Source of the DNA: Chryseobacterium luquanense
GTDB lineage: Bacteria; Bacteroidota; Bacteroidia; Flavobacteriales; Weeksellaceae
DNA length: 64,000 nucleotides
Direction of reading: 5' to 3'
Assembly: GCF_026460945.1 (NCBI RefSeq)
Contig: NZ_JAOVZV010000014.1
Coordinates: 1-64,000, forward strand
A program made the translations under genes and the position numbers. The notes beneath the pieces were generated by a model. It made no database searches. It was not told the DNA's origin and saw only the letters and a list, made by a program, of their open reading frames with translations. Of the stretch, positions 50,300 through 58,572 are shown in pieces (the stretch's first letter is position 1; the number at the start of each line of letters is the position of its first letter).

Positions 50300-52678
50300 A
50301 TGAAGTTTAATATTCTGAAAAAAGTAAACGGCAGCGGCTCAACTGCTCCTAAAAATAAGTTTGCTTATATAGCTCATATCAATGATATACGGATTTTTCC
50401 TCAAGCAGATTATAAAGGAGTTGCATTGACAGATGATATTGTGATGAAGGATAAAACCGGAATGGCCCAAATCTACATCACCCCCGCAGCGCAGGAATAT
50501 ACTTACGAAACTGGAGGTGATTCAGATTCGAAAAATTTTAAACTGAAATTCATGGGAACTCACCCAGGAACTGAACTTGAAGCTTTGGAATTTTCAAAAA
50601 ATTATTTGGAAGAAGGATTTGTAGTTCTTATACCATCGTGCGAGGTTGGATTAAAAGTTTTGGGAACTCCGGATGCGCCATTAGTTTTTACATCATCTCA
50701 CAAAAGCGACAAAGATTCGCAAAAATTCATATTCACTTTCGAGCAGGAAATAGGCACTGAGAATGTCTATCAACTATATACAGGGCTAGTAACACTTAAT
50801 GAAAATATCGACGTAGACATGGGAGATTTTTTAGAACACCTTAAATATTATTTGAAGCTGGACGGCTCAAATTTGACTGAGGCTCAAAAACAAAATTTAA
50901 GAACCTTATTAGGTTCTGATGGAAAGAATTTAGGAAATAGTGATATTTCATTAAATGAAAACAGAAGTTTTAATCTCAAAAATTTCTTTCTGAATTTCTT
51001 CAGCAATGTTGGTTTGGCTAAAGTAGGTATTAATAAAACCAATCCTTCACAAGCTTTAGAAGTTGTAGGAAATATAAAAACTGATGGATTGATTATCTCT
51101 GACGGTGGAAGTCCGGACGAAGTTGGATCTATAAAAAGAAACGGAAGCGAAATCCAGTTTAAAACATCAACGGGTTGGGAAGTTATTATGTTGAAAGGTG
51201 ATTATATTTCGGATTCTCACGGTATGATTTCTCCAGATACTCCAGAACCAGTAAGTGGTTGGAAGATTGGTTGGTACACTCCAAAATTAAGTTCTGCAAA
51301 TCTTGGTACTAATTATCCAAATCAAGATGATCTCAAATCAATTGACGGATTCTTCACTGAGTTTTATTTTAACGGTGCTAATTGGGAAAGTATTTCAAAG
51401 GAAATCCCTAAAGCAACTCAATTTATTCCTTCTTTCATCGGCTCCTTATTTCCTATTACTGGTCCAGCACAAAGAACACATGAGAATTCTATTTGGGAAT
51501 TGGGAACTGGTCAAACTGCTGCAATTAATGAGGTGCCAGGAATTTCTAGTAAATGGAACTCATTAGGTAGTGCTAATAAAAACGAATGGGATTATTCTGA
51601 TAATAAATCAGCTCCTACAATGGCATTATTAGATAGTAATTTAGCCTTTCATGAAGAGATTCAAGACATTGGTTTATCAATGTATTTGTCATGGACGGCA
51701 AACGGGGGATCAGTAAATTATGGACCTAATTTCGGAGGCTCAGGATTTATAGAAGTTTTTGCCGGAAAAAAAATAATATTAAAATTCGGTACTGATGCTG
51801 ATTTAGCATATATCTATTGGTTTGATGTCAATAAACAAAATCAAACTTTAATTCTTGCCGGTACTTTTAGTGGTGTTAAAACATATGAATATACTCCCTC
51901 TGGTAATGGCTATATAAAGATTAATAGTAATAATCCAGCGACATATGGTTCTCCAACTATAACTAGAATGGTTGAGAACGAAATTTTTCAACGAAAAAAT
52001 ATCCTAACAGATCTTCCTGCAGGGAATGTGAAATTATACAACACAGAAAATGCTTACTATGGCTCAGCTAATGGAGAAGAAGTGAACGTAAAACTACCAC
52101 TTGGAGCAACATTAGAATTAGTTATAACTGGCATTTATAAAGTGAACGGGATAACTATTTCCAATGAAAGCGCTGTGCTACAAAATACTGGTGAATTTTA
52201 CATTTTATATCGTGCTACAGGAAGAGTATTTATTTCGACAATTGGTAGGGCTTTCAGATACGTTCGTGATTGGTGTGGCGTTGATAATCCATTAACTACG
52301 CATCCGACTTGGAGGCATATCGGGGTTTGGCGTAACGGTGTCAATCTCGCTATCGGAAAACCAGTCTCAGCAAATTTTGTTCCTCAAAATTACGCTTGGT
52401 TTACCGTAGGACTTGAAGAAGTCACAGACGGAACTCTTACCGATAAATATGTCGCCGGGAGTGTTTCAGATCCCACAAACGATTCAAATTGGGTAATGAT
52501 CGACATGGGAGCATTGACTGTTGCTACATTAATTGAAGTGATTCATAAACAAAATCTAACCTTTAAATTCACAAAAACTGAAATTTCACAAGATGGGGTA
52601 GAGTGGCAGACTATTTTTGATTCTGCCCTATCGGGAACTTACAATGAAGGAAACGAGGGTAAATCAACAACATTATAA
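50300..52678 (+). CDS. Phage adhesin with shared structural N-terminus and discoidin-like C-terminus
   Basis: The 792-residue protein begins with a domain of about 165 residues that also makes up the front of the proteins at 61668 and 62495 ('SQEY.Y......DS...K.KFMGTHPG.ELEALEFS', 'VLGTPDAPL.F....K..KD', 'FTFEQE'). A helical link and fibre-like segments follow (NPSQALEVVGNIKTDGLIISDGG). The last 110 residues resemble a coagulation factor 5/8 (discoidin) sugar-binding domain ('NLAIGKPVSANF', 'EEVTDGTLTDKY', 'WVMIDMGALTVA', 'TEISQDGVEWQTIFDS'). That domain ends abruptly at EGKSTTL, before the usual last strands. The likely role is a capsid- or tail-bound adhesin that sees surface glycans. Confidence 0.68.
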   Translation: MKFNILKKVNGSGSTAPKNKFAYIAHINDIRIFPQADYKGVALTDDIVMKDKTGMAQIYITPAAQEYTYETGGDSDSKNFKLKFMGTHPGTELEALEFSKNYLEEGFVVLIPSCEVGLKVLGTPDAPLVFTSSHKSDKDSQKFIFTFEQEIGTENVYQLYTGLVTLNENIDVDMGDFLEHLKYYLKLDGSNLTEAQKQNLRTLLGSDGKNLGNSDISLNENRSFNLKNFFLNFFSNVGLAKVGINKTNPSQALEVVGNIKTDGLIISDGGSPDEVGSIKRNGSEIQFKTSTGWEVIMLKGDYISDSHGMISPDTPEPVSGWKIGWYTPKLSSANLGTNYPNQDDLKSIDGFFTEFYFNGANWESISKEIPKATQFIPSFIGSLFPITGPAQRTHENSIWELGTGQTAAINEVPGISSKWNSLGSANKNEWDYSDNKSAPTMALLDSNLAFHEEIQDIGLSMYLSWTANGGSVNYGPNFGGSGFIEVFAGKKIILKFGTDADLAYIYWFDVNKQNQTLILAGTFSGVKTYEYTPSGNGYIKINSNNPATYGSPTITRMVENEIFQRKNILTDLPAGNVKLYNTENAYYGSANGEEVNVKLPLGATLELVITGIYKVNGITISNESAVLQNTGEFYILYRATGRVFISTIGRAFRYVRDWCGVDNPLTTHPTWRHIGVWRNGVNLAIGKPVSANFVPQNYAWFTVGLEEVTDGTLTDKYVAGSVSDPTNDSNWVMIDMGALTVATLIEVIHKQNLTFKFTKTEISQDGVEWQTIFDSALSGTYNEGNEGKSTTL

Positions 52679-52679
52679 A

Positions 52680-52793
52680 ATGAGTGCAATTATAAAAATG
52701 TTACTAGCAATGTCACAAGGTGGCGCTAATTCTCTTACCTATAATGGTATAGTATTAACTCTAAACGGAAAACCTATTAATTATGGAAATTAA
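52680..52793 (+). CDS. Small protein between adhesin and beta-helix genes
   Basis: A 37-codon frame (MSAIIKMLLAMSQGGANSLTYNGIVLTLNGKPINYGN) starts one base after the adhesin stop and overlaps the start of the beta-helix gene by 11 bases. Such tight coupling on both sides supports translation. It may be a short linker or trimerisation peptide. No family recognised. Confidence 0.42.
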   Translation: MSAIIKMLLAMSQGGANSLTYNGIVLTLNGKPINYGN

Positions 52794-53886
52794 AGATTTT
52801 TTTAAAAATCTAATGGGAGTTTACCCATTAGATTTATGGTATGAAGATTCAGATAATAATGATTATGGCAAAACTATTAATCGTATTCAAAGCGAAATGG
52901 GTGCAACAGGTCAAATTTTAGTGGGCTCAAAAGGTTACAAAATTAGCACTAAAGTAACTATCACTAAAGATATATCTTTTGTAGGTTTAGGTTGTGCTGT
53001 TACTGTAGTAGATAGGTATATATCTCTAATTTACACAGATTCTCCAGTATTAGAAATGTTCGTTTTGCCAGCAAGGAAAAAAGTTATCTTTAATGGTATT
53101 CATTTCAATAACACATCTACCACAGCACCTACAGCAGGGTCAGCAATTAGATTTCAAGGGGTACCTAACAGTAATAATGGCTTAGATACGGCAATAGGAT
53201 GTAATATTTCGCACTGTTCATTTACAGGCTTTTACGACAATGTATTTGCAGATGGAGCAAGTCATTTAACTATTTTCGATAATAATTTCAACGCATCAGT
53301 TAGATATAATCTATATATAGATTGTGCACAGCACCGAGACCAAGGTGATAGTACAATTATGTGTAATAGATTTTATAACGAATTGGTTCCTGGTCGAAAT
53401 ACAGTTTCGCACATTTATCAAAAAGGAAGTGGAGGACTTAAAATAATAGCTAACAAATTCAATGCTTTTTCTGATTATTCAATTTTAGGAGACATTCCTG
53501 ATATGACAGTAATACTTTTAGTTTCAGCAAACTCATTTGAGAATTTCAAAAAAGGAGCAATCAAATATCGTTCAACTTACAATGCTTTACGATTCCGACA
53601 CATTAACATTATCGGTAATGAATTTGAAGTTTTACAGAATAATAATTCAGAGTGTGTTGAAATTTACAATTGTGACGAAATCAATATTCAAGGCAATAGT
53701 TTTAGTTGCTTAGAAACATTGTCACCATCGCTTAACAGAGCGATAAATCTACAAAATTGCAGAAATGGTATTTTAAATAACACTTATAAGAATTTCGACA
53801 ATCCAATTAATATGAACGGGTGTGTAAGCATAAAAAGAGTTGTATTGGAAGATGCTGTCGGAACCAACTTAGCTACAAGTTTTTAA
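52783..53886 (+). CDS. Right-handed beta-helix tailspike-like protein
   Basis: The 367-residue protein has the recurring pattern of parallel beta-helix proteins (pectate-lyase-like fold), with strands such as IIGNEFEVLQNNNSECVEIYN, 'INIQGNSFSCLET' and 'RNGILNNTYKNFDNPI'. A start segment 'GKTINRIQSEMGATGQILVGSKGYKISTKVTITKDISFVGLG' is typical of phage tailspikes. Such proteins often bind or cleave capsular polysaccharide. No catalytic residues can be assigned from the sequence. The gene follows the adhesin and precedes the lysis set. Confidence 0.7.
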   Translation: MEIKDFFKNLMGVYPLDLWYEDSDNNDYGKTINRIQSEMGATGQILVGSKGYKISTKVTITKDISFVGLGCAVTVVDRYISLIYTDSPVLEMFVLPARKKVIFNGIHFNNTSTTAPTAGSAIRFQGVPNSNNGLDTAIGCNISHCSFTGFYDNVFADGASHLTIFDNNFNASVRYNLYIDCAQHRDQGDSTIMCNRFYNELVPGRNTVSHIYQKGSGGLKIIANKFNAFSDYSILGDIPDMTVILLVSANSFENFKKGAIKYRSTYNALRFRHINIIGNEFEVLQNNNSECVEIYNCDEINIQGNSFSCLETLSPSLNRAINLQNCRNGILNNTYKNFDNPINMNGCVSIKRVVLEDAVGTNLATSF

Positions 53887-53895
53887 AATTAAGCA

Positions 53896-53976
53896 ATGTT
53901 TAAGAACTTAATAAAAATATTAACAGGTCGAATAGTAATTAGAATTACTATGACTTTTGAAGCTGTTGATAAATAG
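53896..53976 (+). CDS. Very small open frame before the holin gene
   Basis: MFKNLIKILTGRIVIRITMTFEAVDK, 26 codons, basic and hydrophobic. It lies 10 bases after the beta-helix gene and 22 bases before the holin. It could be a small lysis accessory. Only position speaks for it. Confidence 0.28.
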   Translation: MFKNLIKILTGRIVIRITMTFEAVDK

Positions 53977-53997
53977 CTCACCTCTCAATTTAAATAA

Positions 53998-54549
53998 ATG
54001 ATTAAGCAATTTATAATAAAGAATCTCCTTTCAATACACTCAAGTGGTATTGGTGGGAAAATGTGGTCGTCATTTCAGTTGGCGGTGGTTCCTGCTGTAG
54101 GAATGACTATTTCTGAGAGGCTTACAGGGTGGTATTTGGAAAGTTACATTTTTATTTTCATGCTTGGTGTAGCCATTATTGCCGATTTAGTTGCCGGAGT
54201 TTGGAAGCACATGAAATTCAACACTTTTTCTCCGAAAAATATGATCATCGGATTTTGTCAAAAAGTTGGTTTAATCATATTGGTTTACTTCTTAACCGAA
54301 GCATTTATTCAGATAATAGCAGATGCAGAGCTTGACAGCATCTACTTTAAAGTAGCAACAAAGATTATGATATTTATTTATCCTGCAGGAAATGCTTTGG
54401 TAAATATTGGCATCATAACAAACGGTAAATTTCCTCCGTTGGCATTTCTGAAGAAGTTTGAAAAATTCAACAAGACTTTAGATATTAATGATTTAAATCT
54501 TAAAAATATTACAAATGAAACAGATAATATATCTAATAATCCTGAGTAG
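53998..54549 (+). CDS. Phage holin
   Basis: The 183-residue protein has several hydrophobic segments ('SYIFIFMLGVAIIADLVAGVWKHM', 'VGLIILVYFLTEAFIQIIA', 'IMIFIYPAGNALVNIGI') and the arrangement 'D.VAG..KH.KF..FSPKNM..G...K' typical of larger phage holin families. The C-terminus is a soluble, Asn-rich tail. It overlaps the spanin gene by 35 bases, and the endolysin follows, so holin, spanin and endolysin form one cassette. It should permeabilise the inner membrane to release the endolysin. Confidence 0.8.
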   Translation: MIKQFIIKNLLSIHSSGIGGKMWSSFQLAVVPAVGMTISERLTGWYLESYIFIFMLGVAIIADLVAGVWKHMKFNTFSPKNMIIGFCQKVGLIILVYFLTEAFIQIIADAELDSIYFKVATKIMIFIYPAGNALVNIGIITNGKFPPLAFLKKFEKFNKTLDINDLNLKNITNETDNISNNPE

Positions 54550-55081
54550 TTTTTTACTCGGATGTAGGACAAAAACCAAAGCTATTTCTATTTTGAAAGA
54601 AGATAGAACCGAAATCGAAAGAATTAAAATTGATTCGGTTAAGGAAAGCGTCCAAAATGAAGAAACAAAGAAGATTACTGATCAGGTAATTAAAAAGCAA
54701 GTTGACGATTTTTCCGGAGATATTATCATTAAAGGGAAAAGCGATTCTTTAAATCCTTTAGTATATCATAACATAGTTGGAAAAGATACTATTCAAAGTA
54801 TTTCTATCATTGGAAATGCAGAATATTCAATTAACAATCATTATAAAAAATATTCCGAAGAAAACCTTCAAACAAAAAATGAAGAATCATCCAATTTCAT
54901 TCAGGATTTCGCCAAAACAGCAGTTTCAAAAGCAACTATAAAAGATGTTGCAGCAGTCGTAAAAAATAAAACCACCGAGATTACTTCAAGGGGATTTCAA
55001 GCCGGAACTTGGATTGTTATTACAATTGTTGTGGTCTTTTTACTATTCATTTTTTTCACCTATAAATATTTTAAGAAATGA
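54515..55081 (+). CDS. Candidate unimolecular spanin of the prophage
   Basis: The 188-residue protein has a perfect lipobox (LLGC, Cys17) after a short hydrophobic signal and a C-terminal transmembrane helix (about residues 164-184, GTWIVITIVVVFLLFIFFTY) with KYFKK at the end. It is paralogous to the protein at 29239: both have 'KGKSD..NP.V.HN.VG.DT.QSISI.G.AEY.I.NHY' in the middle and 'GFQAGTWIVIT' before the helix. An outer-membrane lipid anchor and an inner-membrane helix on one chain fit a u-spanin. The gene overlaps holin and endolysin genes on both sides. Confidence 0.68.
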   Translation: MKQIIYLIILSSFLLGCRTKTKAISILKEDRTEIERIKIDSVKESVQNEETKKITDQVIKKQVDDFSGDIIIKGKSDSLNPLVYHNIVGKDTIQSISIIGNAEYSINNHYKKYSEENLQTKNEESSNFIQDFAKTAVSKATIKDVAAVVKNKTTEITSRGFQAGTWIVITIVVVFLLFIFFTYKYFKK

Positions 55082-55515
55082 AAACTTCACAAAAAGGAAT
55101 TAATTTAATTTTATCATTTGAAGGATTCAGTTCTAAACCCTACTTGGATTCAGCAGGAATTCCGACAATTGGTTACGGAAATACCTATTATCCAGGAGGC
55201 AAAAAGGTAACCTTGAAAGATCCAGCAATCAGTAAAGAAAAAGGAGTCGAATTATTTTCATCTGTGTTACCAACTTATGAAAAAATAGTTAAGAGTAAAG
55301 TTAAAATCACTCTCACGCAAAATCAATTTGATGCTCTTGTATCACATACTTACAACACAGGAGGATCTGATACTTTATTTTCTTTAATCAATAAAAAAAC
55401 AAATCCTGAAATCATAAAAGATTGGTTTACTTCAAGATATATTACTGCAGGTGGAAAGGTTTTGAATGGCTTAATCAGACGTAGAAAAGCTGAAGCTGAT
55501 TTATATTTTATTTAA
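55078..55515 (+). CDS. T4-type lysozyme / endolysin (GH24) of the prophage
   Basis: A 145-residue GH24 endolysin with catalytic Glu15, Asp24 and Thr30 in T4-lysozyme spacing, without secretion signal. It overlaps the spanin gene by ATGA exactly as in the eCIS copy at 29805. The two enzymes differ mainly in the surface region between residues 45 and 85 and near residue 115. It degrades peptidoglycan at the end of the lytic cycle. Confidence 0.92.
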   Translation: MKTSQKGINLILSFEGFSSKPYLDSAGIPTIGYGNTYYPGGKKVTLKDPAISKEKGVELFSSVLPTYEKIVKSKVKITLTQNQFDALVSHTYNTGGSDTLFSLINKKTNPEIIKDWFTSRYITAGGKVLNGLIRRRKAEADLYFI

Positions 55516-55522
55516 ATTAGTC

Positions 55523-55720
55523 ATGAAAAAACAAAAAAATACGGAAAAAAAAATATGTCCATTTTGTAAAAATACAGGATTAGTAAAATGTTTTTCATTC
55601 ACGGAACATAAAATAAAAGATGGAATTTACGATCTGAAATATTTAATTGATAATCACGGAGAATGGGTAAATTGTTCTGAAGTTCAATGTAAAAAATTAC
55701 CAAAAATAATTTTTAGCTGA
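55523..55720 (+). CDS. Small zinc-finger-like protein
   Basis: A 65-residue basic protein with 'ICPFCKNTGLVKCFSF' near the start and two more cysteines near the end (VNCSEVQC), giving two possible CxxC-type metal sites. It starts seven bases after the endolysin gene and ends before a terminator. Function unknown. Confidence 0.52.
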   Translation: MKKQKNTEKKICPFCKNTGLVKCFSFTEHKIKDGIYDLKYLIDNHGEWVNCSEVQCKKLPKIIFS

Positions 55721-55749
55721 AAAATTAAATATTTTACTATTTTATCTAT

Positions 55750-55771
55750 GCCCCACGAGTTGGGGCTTTTT
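55750..55771 (+). terminator. Terminator of the lysis operon
   Basis: GCCCCA pairs with TGGGGC around a five-base loop region, followed by TTTTT. It ends the adhesin-lysis transcript. Confidence 0.82.
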
Positions 55772-55785
55772 ATTATATTTACATC

Positions 55786-56058
55786 ATGGATTACAAAGAG
55801 TCAAAAATGAATATAAAGCATCTTACAGAATTTCTGATGTCGTATGTTTCGGCAATGGAGGAAAATAATTCTGAGGAAACAGAAAGATTAATAAAAGAAA
55901 TAGAAGTGCTTTTTGATAAGCTTTACAGTACAACTTCTGACGAAAGTAAAAAGGAAGAAATTATAAATTTAATCTTGCTGAGCATTCAAGAAAAAACATT
56001 AACTCATCTTGATGTTGCTACCTATACACGAGAATTAGTGGTTTACGGATTTAAATAG
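55786..56058 (+). CDS. Prophage small helical protein
   Basis: A 90-residue acidic, helical protein ('TEFLMSYVSAMEENNSEETERLIKEIEVLFDKLYS'). The start could also be the internal Met at codon 8. It lies between the lysis terminator and the convergent minus-strand operon. No family recognised. Confidence 0.48.
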   Translation: MDYKESKMNIKHLTEFLMSYVSAMEENNSEETERLIKEIEVLFDKLYSTTSDESKKEEIINLILLSIQEKTLTHLDVATYTRELVVYGFK

Positions 56059-56060
56059 TT

Positions 56061-56333
56061 TTAGACTTTTCTATGTGGTGAATTAAACAAAGTTGCTTTT
56101 TTGCACAGTAAATGTGTAAAATAAGATTTCTTTCCGGTTTTCGGATCTTCGAAAATTTCGCTTTCCATTTTTATATTTAAAATCCACGATTCCCATTTCT
56201 TCATTTCTAAATAAAAAGGGCTGAATAAGCATTTTACCTCAAAATGTTGCTTTTTCTCATCGCCTTCAAATTCAACAATTATTGTTTTATCTGAAGCTTT
56301 GACATCTTCCCGTATGATTGCTTTGAGTTTCAT
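56061..56333 (-). CDS. Hypothetical protein co-transcribed with the acyltransferase
   Basis: A 90-residue basic soluble protein ('KASDKTIIVEFEGDEKKQHFEVKCLFSPFYLEMKKWESWILNIK'). Its start overlaps the stop of the acyltransferase by four bases, so both form a two-gene minus-strand operon. No function recognised. Confidence 0.5.
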   Translation of the reverse strand: MKLKAIIREDVKASDKTIIVEFEGDEKKQHFEVKCLFSPFYLEMKKWESWILNIKMESEIFEDPKTGKKSYFTHLLCKKATLFNSPHRKV

Positions 56334-58165
56334 AATCCACTAATTTTTGAATATATTTTATTTTTCAATATTTTTTTATATTGTTCGCTTCCGTATAAAG
56401 TTAAATGGTTAGTGTCAAACATATATGGTTCTCCAGACTCATCAACTTTTTTTATTTTTAAACTTAGGAGATCTACATATTTATCTTTTAATTTATTATT
56501 TAAAAATTCGTTTGTCTCCGCTGTATTATTATCTGAAGGTTTTTCAATATCGTAAGTATTTTTTAAATAATACAAAGTTGGATAATCCAAGGGATAAACA
56601 TCAGTTTGTCCAAGATACATAACTGGAGTATTGTATTTTTTAAAATAGCTTTCTGTAAAGTCGATTTTTTTTGTTAAGTCATCTTTTGAGTAAGCACTGT
56701 AAAAACTGCATATTAGTACCAAGTCTATTTTGTCATGATTTTCTGGGAAATAATTTTTATAAAAGAAGTTAAAAAAGTCTTTCGGTCCTTTATAAATTGT
56801 TTCAGAATTAATTATGGGAAAGGAAGCATCAGCTGTAGTCTGAATTAGTCTGTAATTATCATTGTTGATTAACTCATTTAAAGTCTGTGAAAACATTGCT
56901 GCATGACTATCGCCAACTAATAAAATATTCTTTTTTGATTTATCTGGTTTTATGAATTTATAATCTTTCAAGGATTGATCATGCATTAAGTGCCTATTTC
57001 GAGAACTGTATTGTTTGTAAGTGTTTGAGCTGCTTTTATATTCTGAAGCTGCATAGACTAATTTTGCTTCAGACTTTTCAAATAGATATTTTGGATTTAA
57101 TTTTGAAAGAGAAAAAGACAAACTAAATAAAACCAAAGTTGTTATTAAAATAACGTTAGATTTTCTATTGTAATTTTTCTTTTCAATTAAAAAATATGAT
57201 AAGGTTGCGAAAATTATTGAAATGAAGATAAAAGCTACTCTGTATCTTAATCTATCATTTAAACCAAAAAAAAGACTGCAAACGTAAATAGGCCAGTGCC
57301 AAAGATATAGTGAATATGATATGTCTCCGAAGAATTTTATGAGCTTATTTCTGAATATTTTAACATCAATGTTCAACAATAATATTAATGAGGTCAAAGA
57401 AACTGGAATTAAAGTTAATAACGACGGCCAAGAATGCTCGTTTACGGAATAAACCATGTAAGTAATCATAATAAGCGAAAAGCTTACTAAACCAAACTTT
57501 AAGTTCCTATTGATATTCTTTGCTTTATTTTCAAATAAAAAAGCAAGGCCGCCAATCATCATTTCCCAGGCTCTCGGATAAAAAATATAAAATGAAAATG
57601 ATTTATCAAAACTTGAATGAAATATCATTGAAACGATAGATAATGCGATAATTGCGATAAATATTCCCCTAAATAACTTTAAATTATTCAGATATATCTT
57701 TTTAACAATGAGTAAAATTAAAGGGTAAATCATGTAAAATTGCCATTCTACAGATAATGACCATGTGTGGAGTAAAATATTGAATTGAGACGACGAATCA
57801 AAATATCCGGAATTAAGATAATAATAGATATTTGAAAAGAATCCTATGCTCGAAAAGTATAATTTTAAATAGTTGATGAATTGCGTAGGTAGTAAAAAGT
57901 AAATTATCGCTGCAAAAATTGTTGTCATTACCAGAAGTGCTGGAAATATTCTTACAACTCTTTTTTGATAGAATTCTAATAATTTAAAATTATTTTTTTC
58001 AAAATTGCTTAAGACAATTCTTGTCATTAGATATCCGGAAATAACAAAAAAAATATCTACACCTATAAAACCACCGTTAAAAAAGGCAAATTTGAAATGA
58101 TAAAGTACTACTGCTATAACAGAAAATGCTCTTAAAAATGAAATGTCGCTTCTGAAATTCATCAA
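56330..58165 (-). CDS. OafA/YrhL-type O-acyltransferase with SGNH domain
   Basis: The 611-residue protein has an N-terminal acyltransferase-3 domain of about ten transmembrane helices, with the conserved Arg12-x10-His23 motif (FLRAFSVIAVVLYHF) and the early helix FIGVDIFFVISGYL. A periplasmic SGNH hydrolase-like domain follows, with GDSH (Ser420) and D-x-x-H (Asp584, His587). Such enzymes acetylate O-antigen or other surface glycans. It lies opposite to the phage genes between lysis and head genes, the position of lysogenic-conversion cargo. I infer that it modifies the host surface, perhaps against superinfection. Confidence 0.88.
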   Translation of the reverse strand: MMNFRSDISFLRAFSVIAVVLYHFKFAFFNGGFIGVDIFFVISGYLMTRIVLSNFEKNNFKLLEFYQKRVVRIFPALLVMTTIFAAIIYFLLPTQFINYLKLYFSSIGFFSNIYYYLNSGYFDSSSQFNILLHTWSLSVEWQFYMIYPLILLIVKKIYLNNLKLFRGIFIAIIALSIVSMIFHSSFDKSFSFYIFYPRAWEMMIGGLAFLFENKAKNINRNLKFGLVSFSLIMITYMVYSVNEHSWPSLLTLIPVSLTSLILLLNIDVKIFRNKLIKFFGDISYSLYLWHWPIYVCSLFFGLNDRLRYRVAFIFISIIFATLSYFLIEKKNYNRKSNVILITTLVLFSLSFSLSKLNPKYLFEKSEAKLVYAASEYKSSSNTYKQYSSRNRHLMHDQSLKDYKFIKPDKSKKNILLVGDSHAAMFSQTLNELINNDNYRLIQTTADASFPIINSETIYKGPKDFFNFFYKNYFPENHDKIDLVLICSFYSAYSKDDLTKKIDFTESYFKKYNTPVMYLGQTDVYPLDYPTLYYLKNTYDIEKPSDNNTAETNEFLNNKLKDKYVDLLSLKIKKVDESGEPYMFDTNHLTLYGSEQYKKILKNKIYSKISGL

Positions 58166-58235
58166 TATTGTTTTTTTTGCTAAATATAAAGATTAATAAT
58201 TTTCCCTTTTAATTATAAAAAAAAACTTTTTTAAT

Positions 58236-58259
58236 TTCCTTACGGGTTTCCGTAAGGAA
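58236..58259. promoter_or_regulatory. Perfect 10-bp palindromic hairpin upstream of the acyltransferase
   Basis: TTCCTTACGG and CCGTAAGGAA flank GTTT. It lies 71 bases before the acyltransferase start and 20 bases before a -7 element TATCTTTG (58279-58286) for the small plus-strand gene. It may be an operator for divergent transcription or an RNA hairpin. No T-tract follows on the plus strand; on the minus strand an AAATTAAAAAAG sequence follows. Confidence 0.45.
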
Positions 58260-58304
58260 TTAAGATATTATCGAAATATCTTTGTATCAACAAAAACAAA
58301 TAAA

Positions 58305-58454
58305 ATGATAGAATACCATTTAGATTACGGTTCAGGAAATATTTTAATAAAAGCTAATGACTTTCAAGAAGCCTTAGAAAAATTAAATATTACTTTAAAT
58401 AGTAACTATACACAAAATAACGTCAGAATTAAATCTGCAGTACGTTTAAACTAA
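58305..58454 (+). CDS. Small prophage protein
   Basis: A 49-codon frame (MIEYHLDYGSGNILIKANDF..., ending SAVRLN) has its own -7 element TATCTTTG 18 bases upstream and a strong terminator 40 bases downstream. It thus looks like a monocistronic gene. The front resembles a small alpha/beta fold. It could be expressed in the lysogen, since it lies beside the cargo operon. No family recognised. Confidence 0.5.
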   Translation: MIEYHLDYGSGNILIKANDFQEALEKLNITLNSNYTQNNVRIKSAVRLN

Positions 58455-58491
58455 AATCCGTTTAACTCGGATCATTTTCAATTGAAGTTGA

Positions 58492-58519
58492 GCCACCTGA
58501 CCTAACAGGTGGCTTTTTT
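58492..58519 (+). terminator. Terminator before the capsid operon
   Basis: GCCACCTG pairs perfectly with CAGGTGGC around ACCTAA and is followed by six T. The conserved promoter motif starts in the next base. Confidence 0.87.
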
Positions 58520-58557
58520 GCGTCACAACTTTTTTTCTTGCTCATAAACATCTTTGC
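58520..58557 (+). promoter_or_regulatory. Conserved phage promoter motif, copy 2
   Basis: GCGTCACAA, exactly 24 bases, then TTTGC, as at 50243. The protease ATG follows after 15 bases. The motif should drive the protease-capsid operon. Confidence 0.62.
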
Positions 58558-58572
58558 GGTAATAAAATTACC

